A DNA stretch of 64,000 bases from Schoenoplectus triqueter (Eukaryota > Streptophyta > Magnoliopsida > Poales > Cyperaceae). The notes under the pieces are model-generated. The model had not been told where the DNA came from. It saw nothing but the letters and a program-made list of their open reading frames with translations, and made no database searches. Location: positions 1,302,001 to 1,366,000 of the forward strand of contig CAXKVV010002144.1 in assembly GCA_964058805.1 (NCBI GenBank), given 5' to 3'. Of this stretch, positions 25,501-38,593 are shown one piece after another. The translations under genes and the position numbers were made by a program. Numbering within the stretch: the first letter of the stretch is position 1; every line of letters starts with the position of its first letter.

Positions 25501-28500
25501 GCAAAACATGATAACGGGTCTCGACGCCATCGGTCCCGCCGAAAATGAGTCGGGGAGCGCAAAACATGAAAACGGGACCCGTCGCCCTCGGTACCGCCGA
25601 AAACGAGTCCGAGAGCGCAAAACATGAAAACGGGACCCGACGCCATCCGTACCGCCGAAAACGAGTCCGAGAGCGCAAAACATGAAAACGGGTCCCGACG
25701 CCATCGGTACCGCCGAAAACGAGTCGCGGAGCGCAAAACATGAACACGGGACCCGACGCCCTCGGTACCGCCGAAAATGAGTCCGGGGGCGCAAAACATG
25801 AAAACGGGACCCGAATCCCTCGGTACCGCCGAAACCGAGTTCGGGCGCGCAAAACATGAAAACGGGACCCGACGCCCTCGGTACCGCCGAAAACGAGTCC
25901 GGGTGCGCAAAACATGAAAACAGGACTCAACGCCCTCGGGACCGCCGAAACCGAGTCCGCGAGCGCAAAACATGAAAACGGGTCTCGACGCCATCGGTAC
26001 CGTCGAAAGTGAGTCGGCGAGCGCAAAACATGAAAACGGGACCCGACGCCCTCAGTACCGCCGAAACTTGGTCCGGGCGCGCAAAACATGAAAACGGGAC
26101 ACGACTCCCTCGGTATCGCCGAAAATGAGTCCGGGCGCGCAAAACATGAAAACAAGACGCGAAGCCCTCGGCGCAGCCGAAAACGAGTCCGGGAGCGCAA
26201 AACATGAAAACGGGTCTCGACGCCATCGGTACCACCGAAAATGAGTCGGGGAGCGCAAAACATGAAAACGGGACTCGACGCCCTCAGTACCGCCGAAACG
26301 AGTCCGGGCGCGCAAAACATGAAAACGGGACCCGACGCCCTCGGTACCGCCGAAAACGAGTCCGGGTGCGCAAAACATGAAAACAGGACTCGACGCCCTC
26401 GGGACCGCCGAAACCGAGTCCGCGAGCGCAAAACATGAAAACGGGTCTCGACGCCATCGGTACCGTCGAAAGTGAGTCGGCGAGCGCAAAACATGAAAAC
26501 GGGACCCGGCGCCCTCGGTACCGCCGAAACCGGGTCCGGGCGCGCAAAACATGAAAACGGGACACGACTCCCTCGGTACCGCCGAAAATGAGTCCGGGCG
26601 CGCAAAACATGAAAACGAGACGCGACGCCCTCGGCGCAACCGAAAACGAGTCCGGGAGCGCAAAACATGAAAATGGGTCTCGACGCCATCGGTACCGCCG
26701 AAAATGAGTCGGGGAGCGCAAAACATGAAAACGGGACTCGACGCCCTCGGTACCGCCGAAACGAGTCCGGGCGCGCAAAACATGAAAACGGGACCCGACG
26801 CCCTCGGTACCGCCGTAACTGACTTCGGCCGCGCAAAACAAGAAAACGGGACCCGACGCCATCGGTACCGCCGAAAACGAGTCCGAGAGCGCAAAACATG
26901 AAAACGGGACCCGACACCCTCGATACTGCCGAAATCGAGTCCGAGAGCGCAAACCATGAAAACGGGTCCCGACGCCATCGGTACCGTCGAAAACGAGTCG
27001 GGGAGCGCAAAACATGAAAACGGGACCGACGCCCTCGGTACCGCCGAAAACGAGTCCGGGTGCGCAAAACATGAAAACGGGACCCGACGCCCTCGGCGGT
27101 GCCGAAAACGAGTCCGAGAGCGCAAAACATGTAAACGGGTCCCGACGCCATCGGTACCGCCGAAAACGAGCTTGGGAGCGCAAAACATGCAAACGAGACC
27201 CGACGCCCTCGGTACCATCGAAAACGAGTTCGAGCGCCCAAATTAAGAAAACGAAACTCGACGCACTCGGTACCGCCGAAATCGAGTCCGGGAACGCAAA
27301 ACATGAAAACGGGTCCCGACGTCCTCGGTACCGCCGAAAACGAATCCGGGCGCGCAAAACATGAAAACGGGCGCCCAAAACATGAAAACGGTACCCGACG
27401 CCCTCGGCTATGCCGAAACCGAGTCCGCGAGCGCAAAACATGAAAACGGGTCTCGACGCCATCGGTACCGTCGAAAGTGAGTCGGCGAGCGCAAAACTTG
27501 AAAACGGGACCCGACGCACTCGGTACCGCCGAAAACGAGTCCGGGAGCGCAAAACATGAAAACGGGACCCCACGCCCTCGGTACCGCCGAAATCGAGTTC
27601 GGGCGCGCAAAACATGAAAACGGTTCCCGACGCCATCGGTACCGCCGAAAATGAGTCGGGGAGCGCAAAACATGAAAACCGGACCCGACGCCATCCGTAC
27701 CGCCGAAAACGAGTCGCGGAGCGCAAAACATGAACACGGGACCCGACGCCGTCGGTACCGCCGAAAACGAGTCCGGGGGCGCAAAACATGAAAACGGGAC
27801 CCGAAGCCCTCGGTACCGCCGAAACCGAGTTCGGGCGCGCAAAACATGAAAACGGGACCCGACGCCCTCGGTACTGCCGACATTGAGTCCGAGAAAGCAA
27901 AACATGAAAACGGGTACCGACGCCATCGGTACCGCCGAAAACGAGTCGGGGAGCGCAAAACATGAACACGGGACCCGACGCCCTCGGTACCGCCGAAACC
28001 GAGTCCAGGGGCGCAAAACAAGAAAACGGGACCCGACGCCCTCGGTACCGCCGAAACCGGGTCCGGGAGAGCAAAACATGAACACGGGACCCGACGCCCT
28101 CGGTACCATCGAAAACGAGTCCGGGGGCGCAAAACATGAAAACGGGACCGACGCCCTCGGTACCGCCGAAAACGAGTCCGGGTGCGCAAAACATCAAAAC
28201 GGGACCCGACGCCCTCGGCGGTGCCGAAAACGAGTCCGAGAGCGCAAAACATGAAAACGGGTCCCGACGCCATCGGTACCGCCGAAAAAGAGTCGGGGAG
28301 CGCAAAACATGAAAATGGGACCCGACGCCCTCGGTACCGCCGAAAACGAGTCCGGGAGCGCAAAACATGAAAACGAGACCCGACGCCCTCGATACCGCCG
28401 AAAACGAGTTCGAGCGCCCAAATAAAGAAAACGAAACTCGACGCACTCGGTACCACCGAAATCGAGTCTAGTAACGCAAAACATGAAAACGGGACTCGAC

Positions 28501-31500
28501 GCCCTCGGTACCATCGAAAACGAATCCGGGCGCGCAAAACATGAAAATGGGACCCGTCGCCCTCTGTACCTCCAAAAATGACGGGCGCCCAAAACATGAA
28601 AACGGTACCCGACGCCCTCGGCGGTGCCGAAAATGAGTCCGAGAGCGCAAAAAATGAAAACGGGTCCCGACGCCATCGGTACCGCCGAAAATGATTCGGG
28701 GAGCGCAAAACATGAAAACGAGACCCGACGCCCTCGGTACCGCCGAAACCGAGTTCGGGCGCGCAAAACATGAAAACGGGACCCGACGCCCTCGGTACAG
28801 CCGAAAACGAGTCCGGGGGCACAAAACATGAAAACGGGACCCGACGCCCTCGGTACCGCCGAAACCGGGTCCGGGAGAGCAAAACATGAACACGGGAACC
28901 GACGCCCTCGGTACCGCCGAAAACGAGTCCGGGGGCGCAAAACATGAAAACGGGACCCGACGCCCTCGGTACCGCCGAAACCGAGTTCGGGCGCGCAAAA
29001 CATGAAAACGGGACCTGACGCCCTCGGTACCGCCGAAAACGAGTCCGGGGGCGCAAAACATGAAAACGGGACCCGACGCCCTCGGTACCGCCGAAACCGA
29101 GTCCGGGCGCGCAAAACATGAAAACGGGACCCGACGCCCTCGGTACTGCCGACAATGAGTCCGAGAGCGCAAAACATGAAAACGGGTCCCGACGCCATCG
29201 GTACCATCGAAAACGAGTCGGGGAGCGCAAAACATGAACACGAGACCCGACGCCCTCGGTACCGCCGAAACCGAGTCCGGGGGCGCAAAACATGAAAACG
29301 GGACCCGACGCCCTCGGTACCGCTGAAACCGGGTTCGGGCGCACAAAACATGAAAATGGGACCCGACGCCCTCGGTACTGCCGAAACCGGGTCCGGGAGC
29401 GCAAAACATGAAAACGTGTCCCGACGCCATCGGTACCGCTGAAAAAGAGCTCAGGCGCGCAAAACATGAAAACGGGACCCGACGCCCTCGGTACCGCCGA
29501 AAACGAGTCCGGGGGCGCCAAACATGAAAACGGGACCCGACGCCCTCGGTACCGCCGAAACCGAGTTCGGGCGCGCAAAACATGAAAACGGGACCCGACG
29601 CCCTCGGTACGGCCGACATTGAGTCCGAGAGCGCAAAACATGAACACGGGACCCGATGCCCTCGGTTCCGCCGAAACCGAGTCCGGGGGCGCAAAACATG
29701 AAAACGGGACCCGACGCCCTGGATACCGCCGAAACCGAGTTCGGGCGCGCAAAACATGAAAACGGGACCCGACGCCCTCGGTTCCGCCGAAAACGAGTCG
29801 GGGTGCGCAAAAAAAGAAAACGGGACCCGACGCCCTCAGTACCGTCGAAACCGGGTCCGGACGCGCAAAACATGAAAACGTGACACGACTCCCTCGGTAC
29901 CGCCGAAAATGAGTCCGGGCGCGCAAAACATGAAAACGAGACGCGACGCCCTCGGCGCAGCCGAAAACGAGTCTGACAACGCAAAACATGATAACGGGTC
30001 TCGACGCCATCGGTCCCGCCGAAAATGAGTCGGGGAGCGCAAAATATGAAAACGGGACCCGTCGCCCTCGGTACCGCCGAAAACGAGTCAGAGAGCGCAA
30101 AACATGAAAACGGGACCCGACGACATCAGTACCGCCGAAAACGAGTCGCGGAGCACAAAACATGAACACGGGACCCGACGCCCTCGGTACCGCCGAAAAC
30201 GAGTCCGGGTGCAAAAAACATGAAAACGGGACCCGAATCCCTCGGTACCGCCGAAAACGAGTCCGAGAGCGCAAAACATGAAAACGGGACCCGACGCCAT
30301 CAGTACCGCCGAAAACGAGTCCGAGAGCGCAAAACATGAAAACGGGTCCCGACGCCATCGGTACCGCCGAAAACGAGTCGCGGAGCGCAAAACATGAACA
30401 CGGGACCCGACGCCCTCGGTACCGCCGAAAATGAGTCCGGGGGCGCAAAACATGAAAACGGGACCCGAATCCCTCGGTACCGCCGAAACCGAGTTCGGGC
30501 GCGCAAAACATGAAAACGGGACCCGACGCCCTCGGTACCGCCGAAACTGGGTCCGGGCGCGCAAAACATGAAAACGGGACACGACTCCCTCGGTACCGCC
30601 GAAAATGAGTCCGGGCGCGCAAAACATGAAAACGAGACGCGATGCCCTCGGCGCAGCCGAAAACGAGTCCGGGAGCACAAAACATGAAAACGGGTCTCGA
30701 CTCCATCGGTACCACCGAAAATGAGTCGGGGAGCGCAAGACATGAAAACGGGACTCGACGCCCTCGGTACCGCTGAAACCGGGTTCGGGCGCACAAAACA
30801 TGAAAATGGGACCCGACGCCCTCGGTACCGCCGAAACCGGGTCCGGGAGCGCAAAACATGAAAACGTGTCCCGACGCCATCGGTACCGCCGAAAAAGAGC
30901 TCAGGCGCGCAAAACATGAAAACGGGACCCGACGCCCTCGGTACCGCCGAAACCGAGTTCGGGCGCGCAAAACATGAAAACGGGACCCGACGCCCTCGGT
31001 ACGGCCGACATTGAGTCCGAGAGCGCAAAACATGAACACGGGACCCGACGCCCTCGGTTCCGCCGAAACCGAATCCGGGGGCGCAAAACATGATAACGGG
31101 ACCCGACGCCCTCCGTACCGCCGAAACCGAGTTCGGGCGCGCAAAACATGAAAACGGGACCCGACGCCCTCGGTACGGCCGACATTGAGTCCGAGAGCGC
31201 AAAACATGAACATGGGACCCGACGCCCTCGGTTCCGCCGAAACCGAGTCCGGGGGTGCAAAACATGAAAACGGGACCCGACTTCCTCGATACCGCCGAGA
31301 CCGGGTTCGGGCGCACAAAACATGAAAACGGGACCCGACGCCCTCGGTACCGCCGAAACCGGGTCCGGGAGCGCAAAACCTAAAAACGGGTCCCGACGCC
31401 ATCGGTACCGCCGAAAACGAGTCGGGGTGCGCAAAACATGAAAACGGGACCCGACGCCCTCAGTACCGTCGAAACCGGGTCCGGACGCGCAAAACATGAA

Positions 31501-32529
31501 AACGTGACACGACTCCCTCGGTACCGCCGAAAATGAGTCCGGGCGCGCAAAACATGAAAACGAGACGCGACGCCCTCGGCGCAGCCGAAAACGAGTCTGA
31601 CAACGCAAAACATGATAACGGGTCTCGACGCCATCGGTCCCGCCGAAAATGAGTCGGGGAGCGCAAAACATGAAAACGGGACCCGTCGCCCTCGGTACCG
31701 CCGAAAACGAGTCCGAGAGCGCAAAACATGAAAACGGGACCCGACGCCATCAGTACCGCCGAAAACGAGTCGCGGAGCGCAAAACATGAACACGGGACCC
31801 GACGCCCTCGGTATCGCCGAAAACGAGTCCGGGTGCGCAAAACATGAAAACGGGACCCGAATCCCTCGGTACCGCCGAAAACGAGTCCGAGAGCGCAAAA
31901 CATGAAAACGGGACCCGACGCCATCAGTACCGCCGAAAACGAGTCCGAGAGCGCAAAACTTGAAAACGGGTCCCGACGCCATCGGTACCGCCGAAAACGA
32001 GTCGCGGAGCGCAAAACATGAACACGGGACCCGACGCCCTCGGTACCGCCGAAAATGAGTCCGGGGGCGCAAAACATGAAAACGGGACCCGAATCCCTCG
32101 GTACCGCCGAAACCGAGTTCGGGCGCGCAAAACATGAAAACGGGACCCGACGCCCTCGGTACCGCCGAAAACGAGTCCGGGTGCGCAAAACATGAAAACA
32201 GGACTCAACGCCCTCGGGACCGCCGAAACCGAGTCCGCGAGCGCAAAACATGAAAACGGGTCTCGACGCCATTGGTACCGTCGAAAGTGAGTCGGCGAGC
32301 GCAAAACATGAAAACGGGACCCGACGCCCTCGGTACCGCCGAAACTGGGTCCGGGCGCGCAAAACATGAAAACGGGACACGACTCCCTCGGTACCGCCGA
32401 AAATGAGTCCGGGCGCGCAAAACATGAAAACGAGACGCGACGCCCTCGGCGCAGCCGAAAACGAGTCCGGGAGCGCAAAACATGAAAACGGGTCTCGACG
32501 CCATCGGTACCACCGAAAATGAGTCGGGG
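22523..32529 (+). repeat. Copy 2 of the 10,049-bp tandem higher-order repeat
   Basis: Begins directly where copy 1 ends and matches it to 32529. There this copy reads TGAGTCGGGGAGCGC, while copy 1 at 22480 reads TGAGTCGGGGTGCGC and passes into the junction. Judged against the commonest base in other units, the copy-2 base looks derived at 25259, 26054 and 31073, and the copy-1 base at 17958, 19521 and 22182. An even split is expected for two sister copies of equal age. The right end (from about 31615) also belongs to the 3,478-bp repeat. No gene is present. Confidence 0.94.
27364..27384 (+). repeat. 21-bp remnant unit, second copy
   Basis: Exact counterpart of 17315-17335, offset 10,049 bp. 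It shows that the deletion is inherited by both large copies. Confidence 0.88.
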
Positions 32530-35092
32530 AGCGCAAGACATGAAAACGGGACTCGACGCCCTCGGTACCGCTGAAACCGGGTTCGGGCGCACAAAACATG
32601 AAAATGGGACCCGACGCCCTCGGTACCGCCGAAACCGGGTCCGGGAGCGCAAAACATGAAAACGTGTCCCGACGCCATCGGTACCGCCGAGAAAGAGCTC
32701 AGGCGCGCAAAACATGAAAACGGGACCCGACGCCCTCGGTACCGCCGAAAACGAGTCCGGGGGCGCCAAACATGAAAACGGGACCCGACGCCCTCGGTAC
32801 CGCCGAAACCGAGTTCGGGCGCGCAAAACATGAAAACGGGACCCGACGCCCTCGGTACGGCCGACATTGAGTCCGAGAGCGCAAAACATGAACACGGGAC
32901 CCGACGCCCTCGGTTCCGCCGAAACAGAGTCCGAGGGCGCAAAACATGAAAATGGGACCCGACGCCCTCGGTACCGCCGAAACCGAGTTCGGGCGCGCAA
33001 AACATGAAAACGGGACCCGACGCCCTCGGTACGGCCGACATTGAGTCCGAGAGCGCAAAACATGAACACGGGACCCGACGCCCTCGGTTCCGCCGAAACC
33101 GAGTCCGGGGGCGCAAAACATGAAAACGGGACCCGACTTCCTCGATACCGCCGAGACCGGGTTCGGGCGCACAAAACATGAAAACGGGACCCGACGCCCT
33201 CGGTACCGCCGACACCGTGTCCGGGAGCGCAAAACCTAAAAACGGGTCCCGACGCCATCGGTACCACCGAAAACGAGTCGGGGTGCGCAAAACATGAAAA
33301 CGGGACCCGACGCCCTCAGTACCGTCGAAACCGGGTCCGGACGCGCAAAACTTGAAAACGTGACACGACTCCCTCGGTACCGCCGAAAATGAGTCCGGGC
33401 GCGCAAAACATGAAAACGAGACGCGACGCCCTCGGCACAGCCGAAAATGAGTCTGACAGCGCAAAACATGATAACGGGTCTCGACGCCATCGGTCCCGCC
33501 GAAAATGAGTCGGGGAGCGCAAAACATGAAAACGGGACCCGTCGCCCTCGGTACCGCCGAAAACGAGTCCGAGAGCGCAAAACATGAAAACGGGACCCGG
33601 CGCCATCAGTACCGCCGAAAACGAGTCGCGGAGCACAAAACATGAACTCGGGACCCGACGCCCTCGGTACCGCCGAAAACGAGTCCGGGTGCGCAAAACA
33701 TGAAAACGGGACCCGAATCCCTCGGTACCGCCGAAAACGAGTCCGAGAGCGCAAAACATGAAAACGGGACCCGACGCCATCAGTACCGCCGAAAACGAGT
33801 CCGAGAGCGCAAAACTTGAAAATGGGTCCCGACGCCATCGGTACCGCCGAAAACGAGTCGCGGAGCGCAAAACATGAACACGGGACCCGACGCCCTCGGT
33901 ACCGCTGAAAATGAGTCCGGGGGCGCAAAACATGAAAACGGGACCCGAATCCCTCGGTACCGCCGAAACCGAGTTCGGGCGCGCAAAACATGAAAACGGG
34001 ACTCAACGCCCTCGGGACCGCCGAAACCGAGTCCGCGAGCGCAAAACATGAAAACGGGTCTCGACGCCATCGGTACCGTCGAAAGTGAGTCGGCGAGCGC
34101 AAAACATGAAAACGAGACGCGACGCCCTCGGCGCAGCCGAAAACGAGTCCGGGAGCGCAAAACATGAAAACGGGTCTCGACGCCTCGGTACCACCGAAAA
34201 TGAGTCGGGGAGCGCAAGACATGAAAACTGGACTCGACGCCCTCGGTACCGCCGAAACGAGTCCGGGCGCGCAAAACATGAAAACGGGACACGACTCCCT
34301 CGGTACCGCCGAAAATGAGTCCGGGCGCGCAAAACATGAAAACGAGACGCGACGCCCTCGGCGCAGCTGAAAACGACTCCGACAGCGCAAAACATGATAA
34401 CGGGTCTCGACGCCCTCGGTCCCGCCGAAAATGAGTCGGGGAGCGCAAAACATGAAAACGGGACCCGTCGCCCTCGGTACCGCCGAAAACGAGTCCGAGA
34501 GCGCAAAACATGAAAACGGGACCCGACGCCATCAGTACCGCCGAAAACGAGTCCGAGAGCGCAAAACTTGAAAACGGGTCCCGACGCCATCGGTACCGCC
34601 GAAAACGAGTCGCGGAGTGCAAAACATGAACACGGGACCCGACGCCCTCGGTACCGCCGAAAATGAGTCCGGGGGCGCAAAACATGAAAACGGGACCCGA
34701 ATCCCTCGGTACCGCCGAAACCGAGTTCGGGCGCGCAAAACATGAAAACGGGACCCGATGCCCTCGGTACCGCCGAAAACGAGTCCGGGTGCGCAAAACA
34801 TGAAAACAGGACTCGACGCCCTCGGGACCGCCGAAACCGAGTCCGCGAGCGCAAAACATGAAAACGGGTCGCGACGCCATCGGTACCGTCGAAAGTGAGT
34901 CGGCGAGCGCAAAACATGAAAACGGGACCCGACGCCCTCGGTACCGCCGATACCGGGTCCGGGCGCGCAAAACATGAAAACGGGACACGACTCCCTCGGT
35001 ACCGCCGAAAATGAGTCCGGGCGCGCAAAACATGAAAACGAGACGCGACGCCCTCGGCGCAGCCGAAAACGAGTCCGGGAGCGCAAAACATG
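31615..35092 (+). repeat. Copy 1 of a 3,478-bp tandem higher-order repeat
   Basis: Repeats at a 3,478-bp offset from about 31615/35093 to about 35115/38593. The length is 60 units less 2 bp: the unit near 34180 reads GACGCCTCGG (one base short), and another near 34257 reads GCCGAAACGAG (one base short). Both are present in each copy. The first 0.9 kb overlaps the right end of the second 10-kb copy, so the 3.5-kb duplication used that end. More isolated substitutions separate the copies than in the 10-kb pair, for example AAAACTTG near 33350 against AAAACATG near 36828. Confidence 0.9.
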
Positions 35093-38000
35093 AAAACGGG
35101 TCTCGACGCCATCGGTCCCGCCGAAAATGAGTCGGGGAGCGCAAAACATGAAAACGGGACCCGTCGCCCTCGGTACCGCCGAAAACGAGTCCGAGAGCGC
35201 AAAACATGAAAACGGGACCCGACGCCATCAGTACCGCCGAAAACGAGTCGCGGAGCGCAAAACATGAACACGGGACCCGACGCCCTCGGTACCGCCGAAA
35301 ACGAGTCCGGGTGCGCAAAACATGAAAACGGGACCCGAATCCCTCGGTACCGCCGAAAATGAGTCCGAGAGCGCAAAACATGAAAACGGGACCCGACGCC
35401 ATCAGTACCGCCGAAAACGAGTCCGAGAGCGCAAAACTTGAAAACGGGTCCCGACGCCATCGGTACCGCCGAAAACGAGTCGCGGAGCGCAAAACATGAA
35501 CACGGGACCCGACGCCCTCGGTACCGCCGAAAATGAGTCCGGGGGCGCAAAACATGAAAACGGGACCCGAATCCCTCGGTACCGCCGAAATCGAGTTCGG
35601 GCGCGCAAAACATGAAAACGGGACCCGACGCCCTCGGTACCGCCGAAAACGAGTCCGGGTGCGCAAAACATGAAAACATGACTCAACGCCCTCGGGACCG
35701 CCGAAACCGAGTCCGCGAGCGCAAAACATGAAAACGGGTCTCGACGCCATCGGTACCGTCGAAAGTGAGTCGGCGAGCGCAAAACATGAAAACGGGACCC
35801 GACGCCCTCGGTACCGCCGAAACTGGGTCCGGGCGCGCAAAACATGAAAACGGGACACGACTCCCTCGGTACCGCCGAAAATGAGTCCGGGCGCGCAAAA
35901 CATGAAAACGAGACGCGACGCCCTCGGCGCAGCCGAAAACGAGTCCGGGAGCGCAAAACATGAAAACGGGTCTCGACGCCATCGGTACCACCGAAAATGA
36001 GTCGGGGAGCGCAAGACATGAAAACGGGACTCGACGCCCTCGGTACCGCTGAAACCGGGTTCGGGCGCACAAAACATGAAAATGGGACCCGACGCCCTCG
36101 GTACCGCCGAAACCGGGTCCGGGAGCGCAAAACATGAAAACGTGTCCCGACGCCATCGGTACCGCTGAGAAAGAGCTCAGGCGCGCAAAACATGAAAACG
36201 GGACCCGACGCCCTCGGTACCGCCGAAAACGAGTCCGGGGGCGCCAAACATGAAAACGGGACCCGACGCCCTCGGTACCGCCGAAACCGAGTTCGGGCGC
36301 GCAAAACATGAAAACGGGACCCGACGCCCTCGGTACGGCCGACATTGAGTCCGAGAGCGCAAAACATGAACACGGGACCCGACGCCCTCGGTTCCGCCGA
36401 AACAGAGTCCGAGGGCGCAAAACATGAAAACGGGACCCGACGCCCTCGGTACCGCCGAAACCGAGTTCGGGCGCGCAAAACATGAAAACGGGACCCGACG
36501 CCCTCGGTACGGCCGACATTGAGTCCGAGAGCGCAAAACATGAACACGGGACCCGACGCCCTCGGTTCCGCCGAAACCGAGTCCGGGGGCGCAAAACATG
36601 AAAACGGGACCCGACTTCCTCGATACCGCCGAGACCGGGTTCGGGCGCACAAAACATGAAAACGGGACCCGACGCCCTCGGTACCGCCGACACCGTGTCC
36701 GGGAGCGCAAAACCTAAAAACGGGTCCCGACGCCATCGGTACCACCGAAAACGAGTCGGGGTGCGCAAAACATGAAAACGGGACCCGACGCCCTCAGTAC
36801 CGTCGAAACCGGGTCCGGACGCGCAAAACATGAAAACGTGACACGACTCCCTCGGTACCGCCGAAAATGAGTCCGGGCGCGCAAAACATGAAAACGAGAC
36901 GCGACGCCCTCGGCACAGCCGAAAACGAGTCTGACAGCGCAAAACATGATAACGGGTCTCGACTACATCGGTCCCGCCGAAAATGAGTCGGGGAGCGCAA
37001 AACATGAAAACGGGACCCGTCGCCCTCGGTACCGCCGAAAACGAGTCCGAGAGCGCAAAACATGAAAACGGGACCCGGCGCCATCAGTACCGCCGAAAAC
37101 GAGTCGCGGAGCGCAAAACATGAACTCGGGACCCGACGCCCTCGGTACCGCCGAAAACGAGTCCGGGTGCGCAAAACATGAAAACGGGACCCGAATCCCT
37201 CGGTACCGCCGAAAACGAGTCCGAGAGCGCAAAACATGAAAACGGGACCCGACGCCATCAGTACCGCCGAAAACGAGTCCGAGAGCGCAAAACTTGAAAA
37301 TGGGTCCCGACGCCATCGGTACCGCCGAAAACGAGTCGCGGAGCGCAAAACATGAACACGGGACCCGACGCCCTCGGTACCGCCGAAAATGAGTCCGGGG
37401 GCGCAAAACATGAAAACGGGACCCGAATCCCTCGGTACCGCCGAAACCGAGTTCGGGCGCGCAAAACATGAAAACGGGACTCAACGCCCTCGGGACCGCC
37501 GAAACCGAGTCCGCGAGCGCAAAACATGAAAACGGGTCTCGACGCCATCGGTACCGTCGAAAGTGAGTCGGCGAGCGCAAAACATGAAAACGAGACGCGA
37601 CGCCCTCGGCGCAGCCGAAAACGAGTCCGGGAGCGCAAAACATGAAAACGGGTCTCGACGCCTCGGTACCACCGAAAATGAGTCGGGGAGCGCAAGACAT
37701 GAAAACTGGACTCGACGCCCTCGGTACCGCCGAAACGAGTCCGGGCGCGCAAAACATGAAAACGGGACACGACTCCCTCGGTACCGCCGAAAATGAGTCC
37801 GGGCGCGCAAAACATGAAAACGAGACGCGACGCCCTCGGCGCAGCTGAAAACGACTCCGACAGCGCAAAACATGATAACGGGTCTCGACGCCCTCGGTCC
37901 CGCCGAAAATGAGTCGGGGAGCGCAAAACATGAAAACGGGACCCGTCGCCCTCGGTACCGCCGAAAACGAGTCCGAGAGCGCAAAACATGAAAACAGGTC

Positions 38001-38593
38001 CCGACGCCATCAGTACCGCCGAAAACGAGTCCGAGAGCGCAAAACTTGAAAACGGGTCCCGACGCCATCGGTATCGCCGAAAACGAGTCGCGGAGTGCAA
38101 AACATGAACACGGGACCCGACGCCCTCGGTACCGCCGAAAATGAGTCCGGGGGCGCAAAACATGAAAACGGGACCCGAATCCCTCGGTACCGCCGAAACC
38201 GAGTTCGGGCGCGCAAAACATGAAAACGGGACCCGACGCCCTCGGTACCGCCGAAAACGAGTCCAGGTGCGCAAAACATGAAAACAGGACTCGACGCCCT
38301 CGGGACCGCCGAAACCGAGTCCGCGAGCGCAAAACATGAAAACGGGTCGCGACGCCATCGGTACCGTCGAAAGTGAGTCGGCGAGCGCAAAACATGAAAA
38401 CGGGACCCGACGCCCTCGGTACCGCCGATACCGGGTCCGGGCGCGCAAAACATGAAAACGGGACACGACTCCCTCGGTACCGCCGAAAATGAGTCCGGGC
38501 GCGCAAAACATGAAAACGAGACGCGACGCCCTCGGCGCAGCCGAAAACGAGTCCGGGAGCGCAAAACATGAAAACGGGTCTCGACGCCATCGG
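35093..38593 (+). repeat. Copy 2 of the 3,478-bp tandem higher-order repeat
   Basis: Matches the previous block to about 38593, where it reads CATCGGTACCAACG while copy 1 reads CATCGGTCCCGCC. Copy-specific bases include CTACATCGG near 36963 (copy 1 CGCCATCGG), GAAAACAGGTCCCG near 37990 (copy 1 GAAAACGGGACCCG) and GTCCAGGTGC near 38265. No gene and no length change relative to copy 1 was noticed. Confidence 0.9.
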
